From an uncultured Oscillospiraceae bacterium (GTDB lineage: Bacteria; Bacillota; Clostridia; Oscillospirales; Acutalibacteraceae): a stretch of DNA of 64,000 nucleotides. The stretch covers positions 1 through 64,000 of the forward strand of contig CAJJLZ010000009.1 in assembly GCA_905192745.1 (NCBI GenBank). The letters are read 5' to 3'. Every line of letters begins with the position of its first letter. Positions within the stretch are counted from its first letter, which is position 1. The notes under the pieces were generated by a model that did not search any database, was not told the origin of the DNA, and saw nothing but the letters and a program-made list of their open reading frames with translations. The position numbers were made by a program, and so were the translations under genes. This document shows, one piece after another, positions 44,079-53,299 of this stretch.

Positions 44079-44600
44079 ATGCCGTTGTTTACTCCCGATA
44101 TGCTGAAAAACCGGATCACCGACATCACGATGGACGACCTGCGCCTGCTCGGCGTGAGGGGGCTTTTGCTGGATGTGGACAATACCCTGACCACTCACGG
44201 CAGTCAGGAGCTGGACCCAGCCGTGCAGCGCTGGCTGGAGGACATGGCCGCGCAGGGCGTCCGGCTGACCGTGGTGAGCAACGGCCTGCCGAAACGGGTG
44301 GAGCCGTTTGCCCGCCGGATCGGCCTTCGTCACATTTCCTTTGCCTGCAAGCCCTTTCCTCTCGGCTTCTGGCGTGGAGCGCGCCGGCTCAGCCTGCCGC
44401 TCAGGGAGTGTGCGGCGGTGGGGGACCAGACCTTTACCGATATCGTCGGTTCCCGGCTTGCCGGGGTGCGGTCGATCCAGCTTCTGCCGATCCAGCTGGA
44501 GCATCAGCCGACCCTTCGCTTTAAACGGATGCTGGAAAAACGGATTCTCCGCCGCTATCGTGCTAAGCACGGCCCGCCGGAGGATGACGGCAGGGGATAA
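44079..44600 (+). CDS. yqeG: YqeG family HAD IIIA-type phosphatase
   Basis: 173-aa HAD phosphatase. DVDNTLTT supplies the nucleophile and general-acid aspartates, VVSNGLP the second motif and AVGDQTFTDIVGS the metal-binding motif. Family members are linked to phosphatidylglycerophosphate dephosphorylation or ribosome-associated functions. AAGGAGACTGCGT precedes ATG 44079. Confidence 0.93.
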   Translation: MPLFTPDMLKNRITDITMDDLRLLGVRGLLLDVDNTLTTHGSQELDPAVQRWLEDMAAQGVRLTVVSNGLPKRVEPFARRIGLRHISFACKPFPLGFWRGARRLSLPLRECAAVGDQTFTDIVGSRLAGVRSIQLLPIQLEHQPTLRFKRMLEKRILRRYRAKHGPPEDDGRG

Positions 44601-44669
44601 ATACCACACCGGCAGGAGAATATCTGTACCAATAGGCCGTATTTCGCAGATACTGAGGGAGAACATCCA

Positions 44670-45914
44670 ATGGAGACTATTTGGCAAAGAGAATTCGCTT
44701 TTGCAGAAGGAGAAATCCGGCGGCTTCATCCCTGCTTCAAGACAGAGAAAGAAGCGGGGAAAAAGTGGGCGGCTCGCGTGGCTATGCTTCGGCAGGGGGT
44801 GAGGGACAGGGACAGCCTGCTCCATGCCTTTGGAAGGATGACTGCTTCACTGGAAGATGGGCATACCAACATCGAATTGCCCTATGAGGAAGCATTTGGA
44901 GAGGAAAATCTCTGCTTACCGATTATTTGCCGCTGGCTGGGAGGCGAAAACGAGGCGTATCGACTGCTGGTTACAGAAACCGCCGACCTGCTTCGCCGGG
45001 GAGACATTGTGCTGGGAGTGGAGGGGGTCCCGATTGAACAATGGTATCGGCAGGTACAGGAGGAGATTCCCCATGAAAACGATGCGCTTGCCCGTGGACG
45101 TTCCACGACTTACCCATACGCCAATTATCATCTTTTCAGCCGATTTCACCTAAAGGGGCTGGTTAAGGAGGAACGGCCGGTTCGCTTGTCCTGTGAAAGG
45201 GATGGAGTTCCGATGGATGTATCGCTTCCTTTTCGGCCGCATACCGGCTTTGCGGATTTTCCGAAACCGATCATGGAGTGGAGGGTACGAGACGGCTGGG
45301 GAATGCTAATTCTGGATGAATGCCGCGCGGACAAAGAAACGGAGCGTCTTTTCGACGGATTCTTTCGGAAAATGGCGGAAGCCGGGGCGAGACGGATGAT
45401 TCTGGATCTTAGCCGGAACAGAGGAGGAAATTCTGCGGTGATCGGCGCACTTATCCGCCGTCTTTCGGTGGAAAGCTACCGGCTGTATGGTATGTATGTA
45501 CCAGATGAAAACGGCGTATGGGATTGCCGCTGCTCTCCAGAAACCGCCTTCAGCAATCCGCATGAATCAGATGCCTTTTTGGGAGAAATATTCGTCGCCG
45601 TATCGGAATATACCTTCAGCAGCGCACGAACCTTCGCGGTAACGCTGCAGGACAACGGTCTGGCGAGGATCGCAGGCAGCGCCATGGGTGGGGTACCTGA
45701 TTCGTACGGCCTGCCGATAAGGCTTCGCACTCCGGAACTGGGAATCCGGTTTCGGGTATCGACCTGCCGCTTTATTCGTCCGGATAGAGTCGCACCGTCG
45801 GGGAAACCGTTAATAGACATTCCCTTGTCTTCCGGCTGGGACTGGGAGGATGATCGTTTTGGGCGGCTGGATACCGTCCGGCGGTCTGCGGAAAATAGAA
45901 AGGACGGTCGTTGA
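44670..45914 (+). CDS. S41 family peptidase-like protein
   Basis: 414 aa, no signal peptide. TADLLRRGDIVLGVEGVPIEQW resembles the PDZ-like part, and ARRMILDLSRNRGGNSAVIGALI plus EYTFSSARTFAVTLQDNGLARIAGSAMGG match the S41 (C-terminal processing/tricorn-core) catalytic region, with the nucleophile serine in TFSSA. DGHTNIELP near residue 62 resembles the DGHT motif of S41 cores. Base composition is less GC-rich than in neighbours, hinting at transfer. GAGGGAGAAC ribosome site. Physiological target unknown. Confidence 0.85.
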   Translation: METIWQREFAFAEGEIRRLHPCFKTEKEAGKKWAARVAMLRQGVRDRDSLLHAFGRMTASLEDGHTNIELPYEEAFGEENLCLPIICRWLGGENEAYRLLVTETADLLRRGDIVLGVEGVPIEQWYRQVQEEIPHENDALARGRSTTYPYANYHLFSRFHLKGLVKEERPVRLSCERDGVPMDVSLPFRPHTGFADFPKPIMEWRVRDGWGMLILDECRADKETERLFDGFFRKMAEAGARRMILDLSRNRGGNSAVIGALIRRLSVESYRLYGMYVPDENGVWDCRCSPETAFSNPHESDAFLGEIFVAVSEYTFSSARTFAVTLQDNGLARIAGSAMGGVPDSYGLPIRLRTPELGIRFRVSTCRFIRPDRVAPSGKPLIDIPLSSGWDWEDDRFGRLDTVRRSAENRKDGR

Positions 45915-45915
45915 T

Positions 45916-46788
45916 TTGAAGCGGAACACCTTCCCCCGGTTTGGACCGGCGGGAAACAGCGAGGAATTTTACGCGCAGGGGTACAAATCCATCCTTCAGG
46001 CGCCGGGCTGGCTGGAGGGGATGGGGCTGACCGCCTACGAATATCAGTGCGGCCACGGCGTCCGCACCGGCGAGGAGGCGGCGCGGGCGATCGGCGCCAA
46101 AGCGGCGGAGCACGGGATCGCCGTATCCCTGCACGCGCCGTATTATATTTCCCTTGCCTCGGCTGATCCGGAGAAGCGGGAAAACAGCGTGCGGTATATC
46201 CTCCAATCCGCCCGGGCGGCGGACTGGCTGGGCGGAGAGCGGATTGTGGTGCATCCCGGAGGTCTGGGCGGCTTGTCCCGGCGGGATGCGGCGGCTCTTG
46301 CCGGAGAAACCCTCCGCCGCGCGCAGGCCGCGCTGGATGAAGAGGGACTCTCCCATATCCATATCTGCCCGGAGACGATGGGGAAGATCAACCAGCTCGG
46401 CGATCTGGACGAAGTGCTTTTTTTCTGCGGGATAGAAGAACGCTTCCTTCCCTGCATCGATTTCGGCCACATGAACGCCCGCACTCTCGGCGGAGTAAAC
46501 ACCCGGGAAGCGATGGCCGCGCTGTTGGATACCGTGACCGACGCGCTGGGGGAGGAACGGACGCGCCGCCTTCATATGCATTTTTCCAAAATCGAATATT
46601 CCAAGGGCGGGGAGAAGCGGCATCTGACCTTTGCGGATCAGCAGTTCGGACCCGATCCCGCCCCGCTGGTGGCCCTGCTGGCGGAGCGGAATTACGCCCC
46701 GGTGGTGATCTGCGAATCGGCCGGCACCCAAGCGTCGGACGCGTTGACAATGAAAAAGCTGTATGAGGCGGAGCGTCCTGTGCGCTGA
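45916..46788 (+). CDS. Endonuclease IV-like (AP endonuclease family 2) protein
   Basis: About 290-aa TIM-barrel protein related to Nfo: FGPAGNSEEFYAQGYKS, LTAYEYQCGHGV, VSLHAPYYISLAS, IVVHPGG, ICPETMGKINQLGDLDEV, CIDFGHMNAR, MHFSKIEYSKGGEKRH and VVICESAG carry the metal-binding His, Glu and Asp residues of the family. It probably cleaves DNA at abasic sites, though this clostridial subgroup is untested. TTG at 45916 gives the family's usual start, 12 bases after AAAGGA; ATG 45850 is the alternative but overlaps the S41 gene. Confidence 0.85.
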   Translation: MKRNTFPRFGPAGNSEEFYAQGYKSILQAPGWLEGMGLTAYEYQCGHGVRTGEEAARAIGAKAAEHGIAVSLHAPYYISLASADPEKRENSVRYILQSARAADWLGGERIVVHPGGLGGLSRRDAAALAGETLRRAQAALDEEGLSHIHICPETMGKINQLGDLDEVLFFCGIEERFLPCIDFGHMNARTLGGVNTREAMAALLDTVTDALGEERTRRLHMHFSKIEYSKGGEKRHLTFADQQFGPDPAPLVALLAERNYAPVVICESAGTQASDALTMKKLYEAERPVR

Positions 46789-47002
46789 ACGCGGCCTCCT
46801 TTCTGTCCTGTGGGGTGTTTCCGGCGCGCAACCACGGGTTGCGGCGTTGTTTCTTGCGAAGGAAACCGTGGATTGGTGGCGCGGTGTCCGGGCTTTGCCT
46901 ATACTGGAAGCAGCGGACGGAACCGGTCGGAACCGTCCCGAATACGGAAAATCTCCGGAGAAGAGGAAACATCCGTGAGATTTGAAGAGGGTGGGAAAAA
47001 CT

Positions 47003-47656
47003 ATGAATATTGAGATGGCAAACCGATTGGTGCAGCTGCGGAAGGCCAGCGGACTGACGCAGGAGGGGCTGGCGGAAAAGCTGGGTGTCAGCCGTCAGGC
47101 CGTTTCGAAATGGGAGAGGGCGGAGGCGGCGCCGGACACCGACAATCTGGTTCTGCTTTCCCGTCTGTACAATGTTTCGCTGGACGCCCTTTTCTTCACC
47201 AACGATCCGGTGGAAGCCGGCGTGCCTGTTTCTGCGGAGCCGACGGAAGAAAATGAAACCGGCGGGACGGACGGCGGTGAGCTTGTGGCGGAAGAGGGGG
47301 ACGAGGAGGAAAGCGGCGGCTGGTATAGTTCGCCTCTGCGGATTACGCTTGACGCAACATTCCCCGTTCTTCTTGCGCTGATTTATCTTTTGCTCGGGTT
47401 TGCGGGCGGATGGTGGCATCCGGGCTGGCTGATTTTTCTGACGATCCCGTTGTATTATTGCCTGCCGAACGCGGTCCGCAGCGCCCGGGGTGTACAAGGC
47501 GCGTTCCGAAAGGCGCTGATATTTCTGCGGGAACTGCCCTATCCGGTCCTGATTGCGGCGGTCTACCTCTCGTTGGGAATTATGGCAAATTGGTGGCATC
47601 CCGGATGGGTTCTGTTCCTTACCATTCCGATGGTCTACGGCATTCCTCTGAACTGA
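47003..47656 (+). CDS. XRE-family regulator with C-terminal membrane domain
   Basis: 217 aa. Helix-turn-helix at 8-62 (LVQLRKASGLTQEGLAEKLGVSRQAVSKWERAEAAPDTDNLVLLS), acidic linker, then four hydrophobic segments arranged as two repeats, each with a WWHPGW motif followed by LIFLTIP or VLFLTIP. Membrane-tethered XRE regulators of this layout are common in Clostridia; signal and targets are unknown. Start ATG 47003 follows GAGGGTGGG; a TATACT near 46910 may belong to its promoter. Confidence 0.88.
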   Translation: MNIEMANRLVQLRKASGLTQEGLAEKLGVSRQAVSKWERAEAAPDTDNLVLLSRLYNVSLDALFFTNDPVEAGVPVSAEPTEENETGGTDGGELVAEEGDEEESGGWYSSPLRITLDATFPVLLALIYLLLGFAGGWWHPGWLIFLTIPLYYCLPNAVRSARGVQGAFRKALIFLRELPYPVLIAAVYLSLGIMANWWHPGWVLFLTIPMVYGIPLN

Positions 47657-47754
47657 AGAAAACACATGGCCGCCTCCCTTTTCCTGTGGGGTGGCTTTTT
47701 CTTTGCTTTCGGTGTATACTATCAACAAAGCAATTTCAGGCGAAAGGGATGGTC

Positions 47755-48204
47755 ATGGCAATGAGCGGACAGAAAATACTGGTGCTGAACGGCCCCAACC
47801 TCAACCTGCTGGGAATGCGGGAGCCGGGCGTCTATGGTTCGGACAGCTATGAAAAAATCTGCGCGCGTATCCGCCGCCGGGCGGAGGAATACGGCATCGC
47901 GGTGGATTTTGGTCAGTCCAACAGCGAGGGCGCGCTGATCGACCGCCTGCACGCCTGTATCGGCGTGTACGACGGTGTAATCCTGAACGCGGGGGCGTAT
48001 ACCCACTACAGCTATGCGATCCGGGATGCGATTGCGGCGATCCGTCTGCCGGTGATCGAAGTGCATCTTTCCAACATCCACGCGCGGGAAGAGTTCCGCC
48101 GCACCTCGGTGATTGCCCCGGTCTGCCGCGGACAGATTTCCGGCTTTGGACCGGTCAGCTATCTGCTGGCGCTGGAAGCGTTCGCCGAAACGGGGCGGAA
48201 CTGA
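47755..48204 (+). CDS. aroQ: Type II 3-dehydroquinate dehydratase
   Basis: About 149-aa shikimate-pathway enzyme (3-dehydroquinate to 3-dehydroshikimate). NGPNLNLLGMREPGVYGSDSY with catalytic Tyr, QSNSEGALIDRLH, LNAGAYTHYSYAIRDAI and EVHLSNIHAREEFRRTSVIAP with catalytic His are all present. Three ATGs (47749, 47755, 47761) are in frame; GAAAGGG best fits 47755. First of the aroQ-GNAT-pepP-efp run. Confidence 0.96.
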   Translation: MAMSGQKILVLNGPNLNLLGMREPGVYGSDSYEKICARIRRRAEEYGIAVDFGQSNSEGALIDRLHACIGVYDGVILNAGAYTHYSYAIRDAIAAIRLPVIEVHLSNIHAREEFRRTSVIAPVCRGQISGFGPVSYLLALEAFAETGRN

Positions 48205-48207
48205 ATC

Positions 48208-48675
48208 ATGGAAACACCGCCGCTCCGCGCCGCCGTCCGATCCGGACGGGACGCGATGCAGGAGGAGCGGGTCGCCGCCCTGCTGCATTCCGTTCCCTGG
48301 GGCAGGGGGAGGACGCTGGAGCAGCTCCGGCGGGAGCTGGCGGAATCGCTGTGCTTCGGCGTGTTTCTTCCCATCCGGCCGGACGGGGATTCCCGGCAGG
48401 GCGGGGAGACGCAGGTGGGCTTTGCCCGCGCGCTGATCGACAGCGCGGGGACTTATCATCTCTGCGACGTGGTAGTCGCGGAGGAATGGCGCGGACAGGG
48501 TCTGGGGACGAGGCTGGTGCGGGCGGTTACGCAAGCGCCGGAGCTTCGGGAACGCACCGGCACGCTGGAAACGGAAAACGCGCACGGCTTCTATGAAAAG
48601 GCCGGTTTCTTCCGCTGCGGCCGGGTGCGGATGCTTCGCCGCCCGCAGAGCAACACCGGAGAGGAATCGTTGTGA
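48208..48675 (+). CDS. GNAT N-acetyltransferase
   Basis: 155 aa, single GNAT domain: GFARALIDSAGTYHLCDVVVAEEWRGQGLGTRLVRAVTQ has the core strand and acetyl-CoA loop, and AHGFYEKAGFFRC the C-terminal motif. It starts 3 bases after the aroQ stop and so is probably translated by coupling. Substrate unknown. Confidence 0.88.
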   Translation: METPPLRAAVRSGRDAMQEERVAALLHSVPWGRGRTLEQLRRELAESLCFGVFLPIRPDGDSRQGGETQVGFARALIDSAGTYHLCDVVVAEEWRGQGLGTRLVRAVTQAPELRERTGTLETENAHGFYEKAGFFRCGRVRMLRRPQSNTGEESL

Positions 48676-48690
48676 AAGGACAGAGCAGAT

Positions 48691-49758
48691 ATGCAATCGA
48701 TAGAAAAACTGGCGGCGATGCTGCCCTCCGGCGTGGACGCCGCGCTGGTGACCAGCGGGCACAACCGCCGGTATCTGACCGGTTTTCCTTCCAGCGCCGG
48801 AATGGTGCTGTTTACCCGGGAAGCCGCCTGGTTCCTGACGGATTTCCGGTATATTGAGGCGGCCCGGCGGGCAGTGCGCGGTATGGAATGCGTGGAATAT
48901 TCCTCTCTGGCCGAAACGCTGCCGGCGATGGCGGCGCGGCTTGGCCTGCATACCGTGATTGTGGAGGACGAGGGATTGAGCATGGCGGAATACCGCCGTC
49001 TGTCCGCCATGCTGCCGGATGTGGAGCTGAAAAGCGGCGTGCTGGACGGCCTTCTGCGGGAGTGCCGGTTGATGAAAACGCCGGAGGAACTGGAAAAAAT
49101 CAAGGCGGCGCAGGCGCTGACCGAATATGGATTTGAGCATATCCTTCCCTTTATCCGCCCGGGCCGCACCGAGCGGGAGGTGGCGCTGGAACTGGAATTC
49201 CTGATTCGGAATCAGGGGGCGGAAGGGGTGGCCTTCGACTTTATCGTGGTGTCGGGGGCAAATTCCTCTCTGCCGCACGGCGTGCCGGGGGATAAGGAGA
49301 TCGAGCCGGGCGATTTCGTTACCATGGATTTTGGCGCGCGGGTGGACGGCTGGCATTCGGATATGACCCGCACCGTGGCGGTCGGCTCCTGTTCGGAGGA
49401 ACAGCGGCGGGTATACGATACCGTATTGCGGGCGCAGCTTGCCGCCCTGTCCGTCCTGCGGGCGGGGCTTCCCTGCGCCGAGGGAGACGCCGCCGCGCGG
49501 AATGTCATCCGGGCGGCGGGCTACGGCGACTGCTTCGGCCATGCGACCGGTCATGGCGTCGGGGTGGAGATTCATGAAGAGCCGCGGCTTTCCCCGCGGG
49601 CGGGGGATGAAATTCTGCGGGCGGGGACGGTCGTTACGGTGGAACCGGGGATTTATCTACCGGGGCGCTTCGGCGTGCGCATAGAAGATATGGCAAGCAT
49701 TACCGAGGAAGGCTGCGAAAATCTGACGAAATCGCCAAAAGAGCTTCGGATACTGTAA
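48691..49758 (+). CDS. M24 family Xaa-Pro aminopeptidase
   Basis: 355-aa metallopeptidase. N-terminal creatinase-like domain (GHNRRYLTGFPSSAGMVLF); pita-bread catalytic domain from about 130 with metal ligands in MDFGARVDGWHSDMTRT (two Asp), GHATGHGVGVEIHEEP (His), VTVEPGIYLPG (Glu) and GVRIEDM (Glu). Cleaves N-terminal residues before proline. Standard neighbour of aroQ and efp; AAAGGACAG ribosome site. Confidence 0.95.
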   Translation: MQSIEKLAAMLPSGVDAALVTSGHNRRYLTGFPSSAGMVLFTREAAWFLTDFRYIEAARRAVRGMECVEYSSLAETLPAMAARLGLHTVIVEDEGLSMAEYRRLSAMLPDVELKSGVLDGLLRECRLMKTPEELEKIKAAQALTEYGFEHILPFIRPGRTEREVALELEFLIRNQGAEGVAFDFIVVSGANSSLPHGVPGDKEIEPGDFVTMDFGARVDGWHSDMTRTVAVGSCSEEQRRVYDTVLRAQLAALSVLRAGLPCAEGDAAARNVIRAAGYGDCFGHATGHGVGVEIHEEPRLSPRAGDEILRAGTVVTVEPGIYLPGRFGVRIEDMASITEEGCENLTKSPKELRIL

Positions 49759-49775
49759 CCCTTACAAAATTTGTC

Positions 49776-49804
49776 TTGAAAAAAGCCCGGTTATACGGTA
49801 AAAT
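49776..49804 (+). promoter_or_regulatory. Promoter of efp
   Basis: TTGAAA at 49776-49781, 17-base spacer, TAAAAT at 49799-49804. Confidence 0.75.
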
Positions 49805-49894
49805 AAGAAACGACTTTGTAACTGCAAAAGCAGGATAAGCGATGGTATGTCCGTTAAAAGCAGGACAGTTTTTTAATCAATGGAGGTAGTATAA

Positions 49895-50452
49895 ATGGTA
49901 TCTGCGGGTGATTTCCGGAACGGCGTTACCTTTGAGATGGATGGGAACGTGTATCAGATCATCGAATTCCAGCATGTAAAGCCCGGCAAGGGCGCGGCGT
50001 TCGTTCGCACCAAGATCCGCAACGTGATCGCCGGTTCCGTGGTGGAAAAGACCTTCAACCCGACCGATAAATTCCCGACCGCCTATGTCGAACGTAAGGA
50101 AATGGAATATTCCTATAACGACGGGGATCTCTATTATTTCATGGATCCCGAGACGTACGAGCTGGTTCCGATCAACGGGGACATCCTTTCCGACAACTTC
50201 AAATTCGTGAAGGAGAACATGGTCTGCAAGATCGCATCCTACAAGGGGAATGTGTTCGGCGTGGAGCCCCCCAATTTCGTGGAGCTTCAGGTGACCACCA
50301 CCGATCCCGGGTTCAAGGGCGATACCGCGACCAACGCCACCAAGCCCGCCACGCTCGAAACCGGCGCGGAAATCCGCGTGCCGCTTTTTATCGATGAAGG
50401 CGAAATGATCCGCATCGATACCCGCACCGGCGAATACATGGAACGCGCGTAA
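49895..50452 (+). CDS. efp: Elongation factor P
   Basis: 185-aa EF-P, relieving ribosome stalling on polyproline. KOW-like domain I with the loop VKPGKGAAFVRTK (tip Lys32), EFP domain VVEKTFNPTDK, and C-terminal OB domain with the EF-P signature ATNATKPATLETGAEIRVPLFI. AATGGAGGTAGT ribosome site. Confidence 0.98.
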   Translation: MVSAGDFRNGVTFEMDGNVYQIIEFQHVKPGKGAAFVRTKIRNVIAGSVVEKTFNPTDKFPTAYVERKEMEYSYNDGDLYYFMDPETYELVPINGDILSDNFKFVKENMVCKIASYKGNVFGVEPPNFVELQVTTTDPGFKGDTATNATKPATLETGAEIRVPLFIDEGEMIRIDTRTGEYMERA

Positions 50453-50594
50453 TTTTTTCATCGCAGAATGTCCGCGTATGCGTGGAAAATTGTATAGCGC
50501 CGAAGGAACCGGCGTATACTTTCACTGATCGGCCGGGCCGGCCGACAACAGCAGGCTCCGCCCGTCGGAGCCGCATTGAAGGAGGAGCTGTAAC

Positions 50595-51035
50595 ATGACC
50601 GTTATGGAAAAAGTGTCGTACCTGAAGGGGCTGGCCGAAGGCCTGGGGGTGGACGATTCCACCAAGGAAGGCAAACTGCTGAAGGCGATTGTCGATGTGC
50701 TCGACGATATGGCTTCCGATCTGGAAAGTCTGGAGGATTACACCGAGGAACTGACGGAGCAGGTTGATGCGATCGATGAGGATCTCGATTCGCTGGAGTC
50801 GGATTTCTATGAGGAATACGACGAGGACGACTGCGACTGCTGCGGCGATGAGGATTTCTACGACATCACCTGCCCGAACTGTGAGGAAGAGTTCAGCGTG
50901 GATGAGGAGACCCTTCTCGAAGGTTCGATCGAATGCCCGAACTGCGGCGAAAAGCTGGAGTTTGACATTGAGGACTGCGATTGCGGTGACGGCTGTGAAT
51001 GCGGCTGCCATGGCGACAGCGAAGAGGATCAGTAA
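50595..51035 (+). CDS. CD1247 N-terminal-type protein with zinc ribbon
   Basis: 146 aa. The helical, acidic N-terminus (MEKVSYLKGLAEGLGVDDSTKEGKLLKAIVDVLDDMA) is the conserved clostridial CD1247-type domain; the C-terminal half is Cys-rich (DCDCCGDED, ITCPNCEEEF, IECPNCGEKLEF, then DCDCGDGCECGCHGD), predicting at least one zinc ribbon plus an extra metal-binding tail. Function unknown; it commonly follows efp. GAAGGAGGAG ribosome site. Confidence 0.88.
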   Translation: MTVMEKVSYLKGLAEGLGVDDSTKEGKLLKAIVDVLDDMASDLESLEDYTEELTEQVDAIDEDLDSLESDFYEEYDEDDCDCCGDEDFYDITCPNCEEEFSVDEETLLEGSIECPNCGEKLEFDIEDCDCGDGCECGCHGDSEEDQ

Positions 51036-51088
51036 GAAATCGTACGGATCCGGGACGGTCTGACGGACGGTCACCGTTCTGTATACAC

Positions 51089-51128
51089 GGGGGTGTTGCA
51101 AAATGAAACATTTTGCAGCACCCCTTTA
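51089..51128 (+). terminator. Terminator after the zinc-ribbon gene
   Basis: GGGGTG-T-TGCAAAATG pairs with CATTTTGCA-G-CACCCC (one mismatch), followed by TTTAT. Confidence 0.85.
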
Positions 51129-51162
51129 TCTGTGAAATATTTCCCTCGACGGGGAGGAACGG

Positions 51163-51973
51163 TTGTCGATGAGGTCCGCAAACAGGGAGGAAATCCACAA
51201 GAATACGCCGGACGGGCGCGTCATAATCCATAAGGCCTGTCACGCCGGGGAACAGGAAGCGCTGACGGCTCTGCGGAAAAACGGATTCACCGACTGTCCG
51301 GAATTTCTTGGGGTGGACAGTGGGGGGACAGGCTTATTATGCCGTTCCTTCGGGGTATACGGCGGATGAGAATGCCCGCATGACAAAGAAACAGTTTCTG
51401 CATTTCATGAGAATGCTTCGCCGTATGCACGACGCTTCCCGCCCTGTTCCGGGGGAGGATTGGGTGATCTGCCACCACAATCTGTCCCCGCAAAGCGTTC
51501 TGTTTGACCTGCCGTGCGATTATTTGGGAAGTCTGCCCCGCGCGGTCATTGCCTGGGATTTCTGTGGTCCCGGGCATCGTTGGGAGGATATCGTTTTTGT
51601 CTGCTGGCTTTGGCTGGGCATCGGCGGCGTTCCGTCCGACGGCGAACGTTACAGGGATTTTCCCTTTCCTCCAAACGACGCCGATATTTTACAGACTATC
51701 CGGGAGGGTCTGGATGCCTATGCCGGGGAGGACCGGCAGCTCCGATGGGAGATCGGCCGGGATTTCGATGGCCGTCTTGGCGCACGGATGGAAGCCGTGA
51801 TGGTGTTCACGGAGGAAAATAAGGGCGATATTTTGAAAACACGCCGTTTGGTAAACGCCGGGCAGCAGTGGGTCGCCAATCACCGCGGCGAGCTGCGGAA
51901 GGCCGCGGAAATTGAGTGTCCACCGGTGATCCAACGCCGTGAAAAAACGGATCGGGGGAAAGAAAAATGCTGA
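51163..51973 (+). pseudogene. Frameshifted APH-like phosphotransferase
   Basis: Two overlapping frames together make one aminoglycoside-phosphotransferase/choline-kinase-like protein of about 270 aa. The first frame reads IIHKACHAGEQEALTALRK...CPEFLGVDSGG and the second resumes GQAYYAVPSGYTADENARM. Removing one G from the G6 tract at 51322-51327 joins them exactly (DSGGQAYY). The catalytic loop is degenerate as well: HHNLSPQS replaces the H-G-D-x-x-x-x-N pattern (Asp to Asn, Asn to Ser) and IAWD replaces IDWD, so even an intact protein would be kinase-dead. It begins at TTG 51163 or ATG 51169 after GGGGAGG. The 3' end overlaps the next gene by 7 bases. Confidence 0.75.
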
Positions 51974-52785
51974 CGGAAGAGATCAGGGCGGCCGGCGCGG
52001 CGGAGGGATACCGCTGCGACGCGGAAAAGGGAACGATTTCCGGCGTGGTAGACGGGATCGCTTTTCGGGCGGAATTTACAGACGGGCTTCGGCTGGAAAT
52101 GTCGGTAAGTATTCCGCAAAAGCAGCTTCCCCAAACAGAAAAACGGCTCGCCGCCAAATATCCGGGAGCTACGGCTGCGCCCTATCGCTTCGGGATTCTG
52201 GTGACCCTTCCCGGCGCGGAGACGATGACCGGGGAAGGATTTACGGCGTTTCTGAAAGCGGCGGCCGCCGAGACGCTGAAGGACGTAGGCGCGTCGCACG
52301 ATGAAAAGTTTGAACGGTACGGGGAACCGCTTTATGTGTATCTTCGCGGTGCGGTGGGGGCGCTTCTCGGCGCTCTGGTCGGCGCGATTCCCTGGCTGCT
52401 CGTGAGCGGCGGCTGGTTTTCGGTTTGGCTGGGCGGATTGATCAGTACCGCTTCCTTTTTCGGATACCGCCTGTTCAAAGGGGCGCATCATACCGCCTTT
52501 GCTACGGCGTGTGTCCTTTTCTTCTCATTGGCCGCTTTGCTTGGCGCGGAATTTGTGCCGCTTATCTCCGCTTTCTGGCTCAGCGGCGCTTATGCGACAA
52601 TGGGGGAAGCCTTTCAGGCAATCGGCGGGTATATCGCTGAAGCAGGGTTAGCGCAGTTCTTTGGAAGCCTTGGTCTGGGCGTGATTTTCGGAGGAATCGG
52701 TCTGTTTTCCATTCGGAAGTACATCTCGGTTTATACCCATGAACCGCGTTTCCTCCGCCGCCGCAAGGAGCCGAAGAACAAATAA
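51967..52785 (+). CDS. Uncharacterised membrane protein
   Basis: 272 aa, family not recognised. Soluble N-terminal half (1-120) with alternating strands (GTISGVVDGIAFRAEFTDGLRLEMSVSI), then four hydrophobic helices (about 125-150, 155-170, 178-205, 225-250) and a basic tail (RFLRRRKEPKNK). ATGCTGA overlap with the preceding frameshifted gene implies that translation was once coupled. A strong terminator follows. Confidence 0.75.
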   Translation: MLTEEIRAAGAAEGYRCDAEKGTISGVVDGIAFRAEFTDGLRLEMSVSIPQKQLPQTEKRLAAKYPGATAAPYRFGILVTLPGAETMTGEGFTAFLKAAAAETLKDVGASHDEKFERYGEPLYVYLRGAVGALLGALVGAIPWLLVSGGWFSVWLGGLISTASFFGYRLFKGAHHTAFATACVLFFSLAALLGAEFVPLISAFWLSGAYATMGEAFQAIGGYIAEAGLAQFFGSLGLGVIFGGIGLFSIRKYISVYTHEPRFLRRRKEPKNK

Positions 52786-52805
52786 AACGGCACTCAAATT
52801 GGAAA

Positions 52806-52843
52806 AAAGCAAGGGAAAAGTGGATCTTTTCCCTTGCTTTTTT
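52806..52843. terminator. Bidirectional terminator
   Basis: Fifteen-base perfect arms AAAGCAAGGGAAAAG (52806-52820) and CTTTTCCCTTGCTTT (52826-52840) with flanking A and T runs, between convergent genes. Confidence 0.95.
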
Positions 52844-52856
52844 TGCGGTTATTCCG

Positions 52857-53249
52857 TTATACATAGTACGGATTTGGTTTGAAAATAATGCTTATCAGGT
52901 CAACGATCACTCCAATGAGGAACAGACCGCCGGTGAACAGATACAAAACGCCCATTCCAATTTTTCCTTCATAAAATTTATGAGCGCCCACATATCCGAG
53001 AAACAAGCACAGGAGCAATGAAATCCATTTGTTTCTGGGCTTTTTTAACGCCGCGGCATTGATCGTATTGTTATTTGTGTTAACGTTGCTGTTTGCGTTA
53101 TTGATGACAATATTGGGGGTGTTGGCGGCTGATTGCGTTATGTTTTCTACCTGTCTGCCGCAGTGCGTGCAAAGAACCGCATCTTCCGGGATTTTTTCAC
53201 CGCAATGTTTGCAAAACTTCTGCTTTTCTTCGGTAATTAATTCAGACAT
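52857..53249 (-). CDS. Zinc-ribbon TM2 domain protein
   Basis: 130 aa. N-terminal zinc ribbon (Cys13, Cys16, Cys27, Cys30: FCKHCGEKIPEDAVLCTHCG), an Asn-rich linker (IVINNANSNVNTNNNTIN) and a TM2 domain with two helices (WISLLLCLFLGYVGAHKFYEGK and GVLYLFTGGLFLIGVIVDLI). Function unknown for the family. GGAGGAAGG ribosome site. It diverges from a small XRE gene and shares two operator-like sites with it. Confidence 0.92.
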   Translation of the reverse strand: MSELITEEKQKFCKHCGEKIPEDAVLCTHCGRQVENITQSAANTPNIVINNANSNVNTNNNTINAAALKKPRNKWISLLLCLFLGYVGAHKFYEGKIGMGVLYLFTGGLFLIGVIVDLISIIFKPNPYYV

Positions 53250-53269
53250 TTTCCTTCCTCCTTTAATAA

Positions 53270-53288
53270 TGACATCTACTGAATGTCA
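53270..53288. promoter_or_regulatory. Operator-like site 1
   Basis: TGACATCTACTGAATGTCA: inverted half-sites TGACAT and ATGTCA. 17 of 19 bases are identical to site 2 at 53323-53341. It lies at the expected start-site region of the leftward promoter. Confidence 0.65.
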
Positions 53289-53299
53289 TATCTGCTAAT

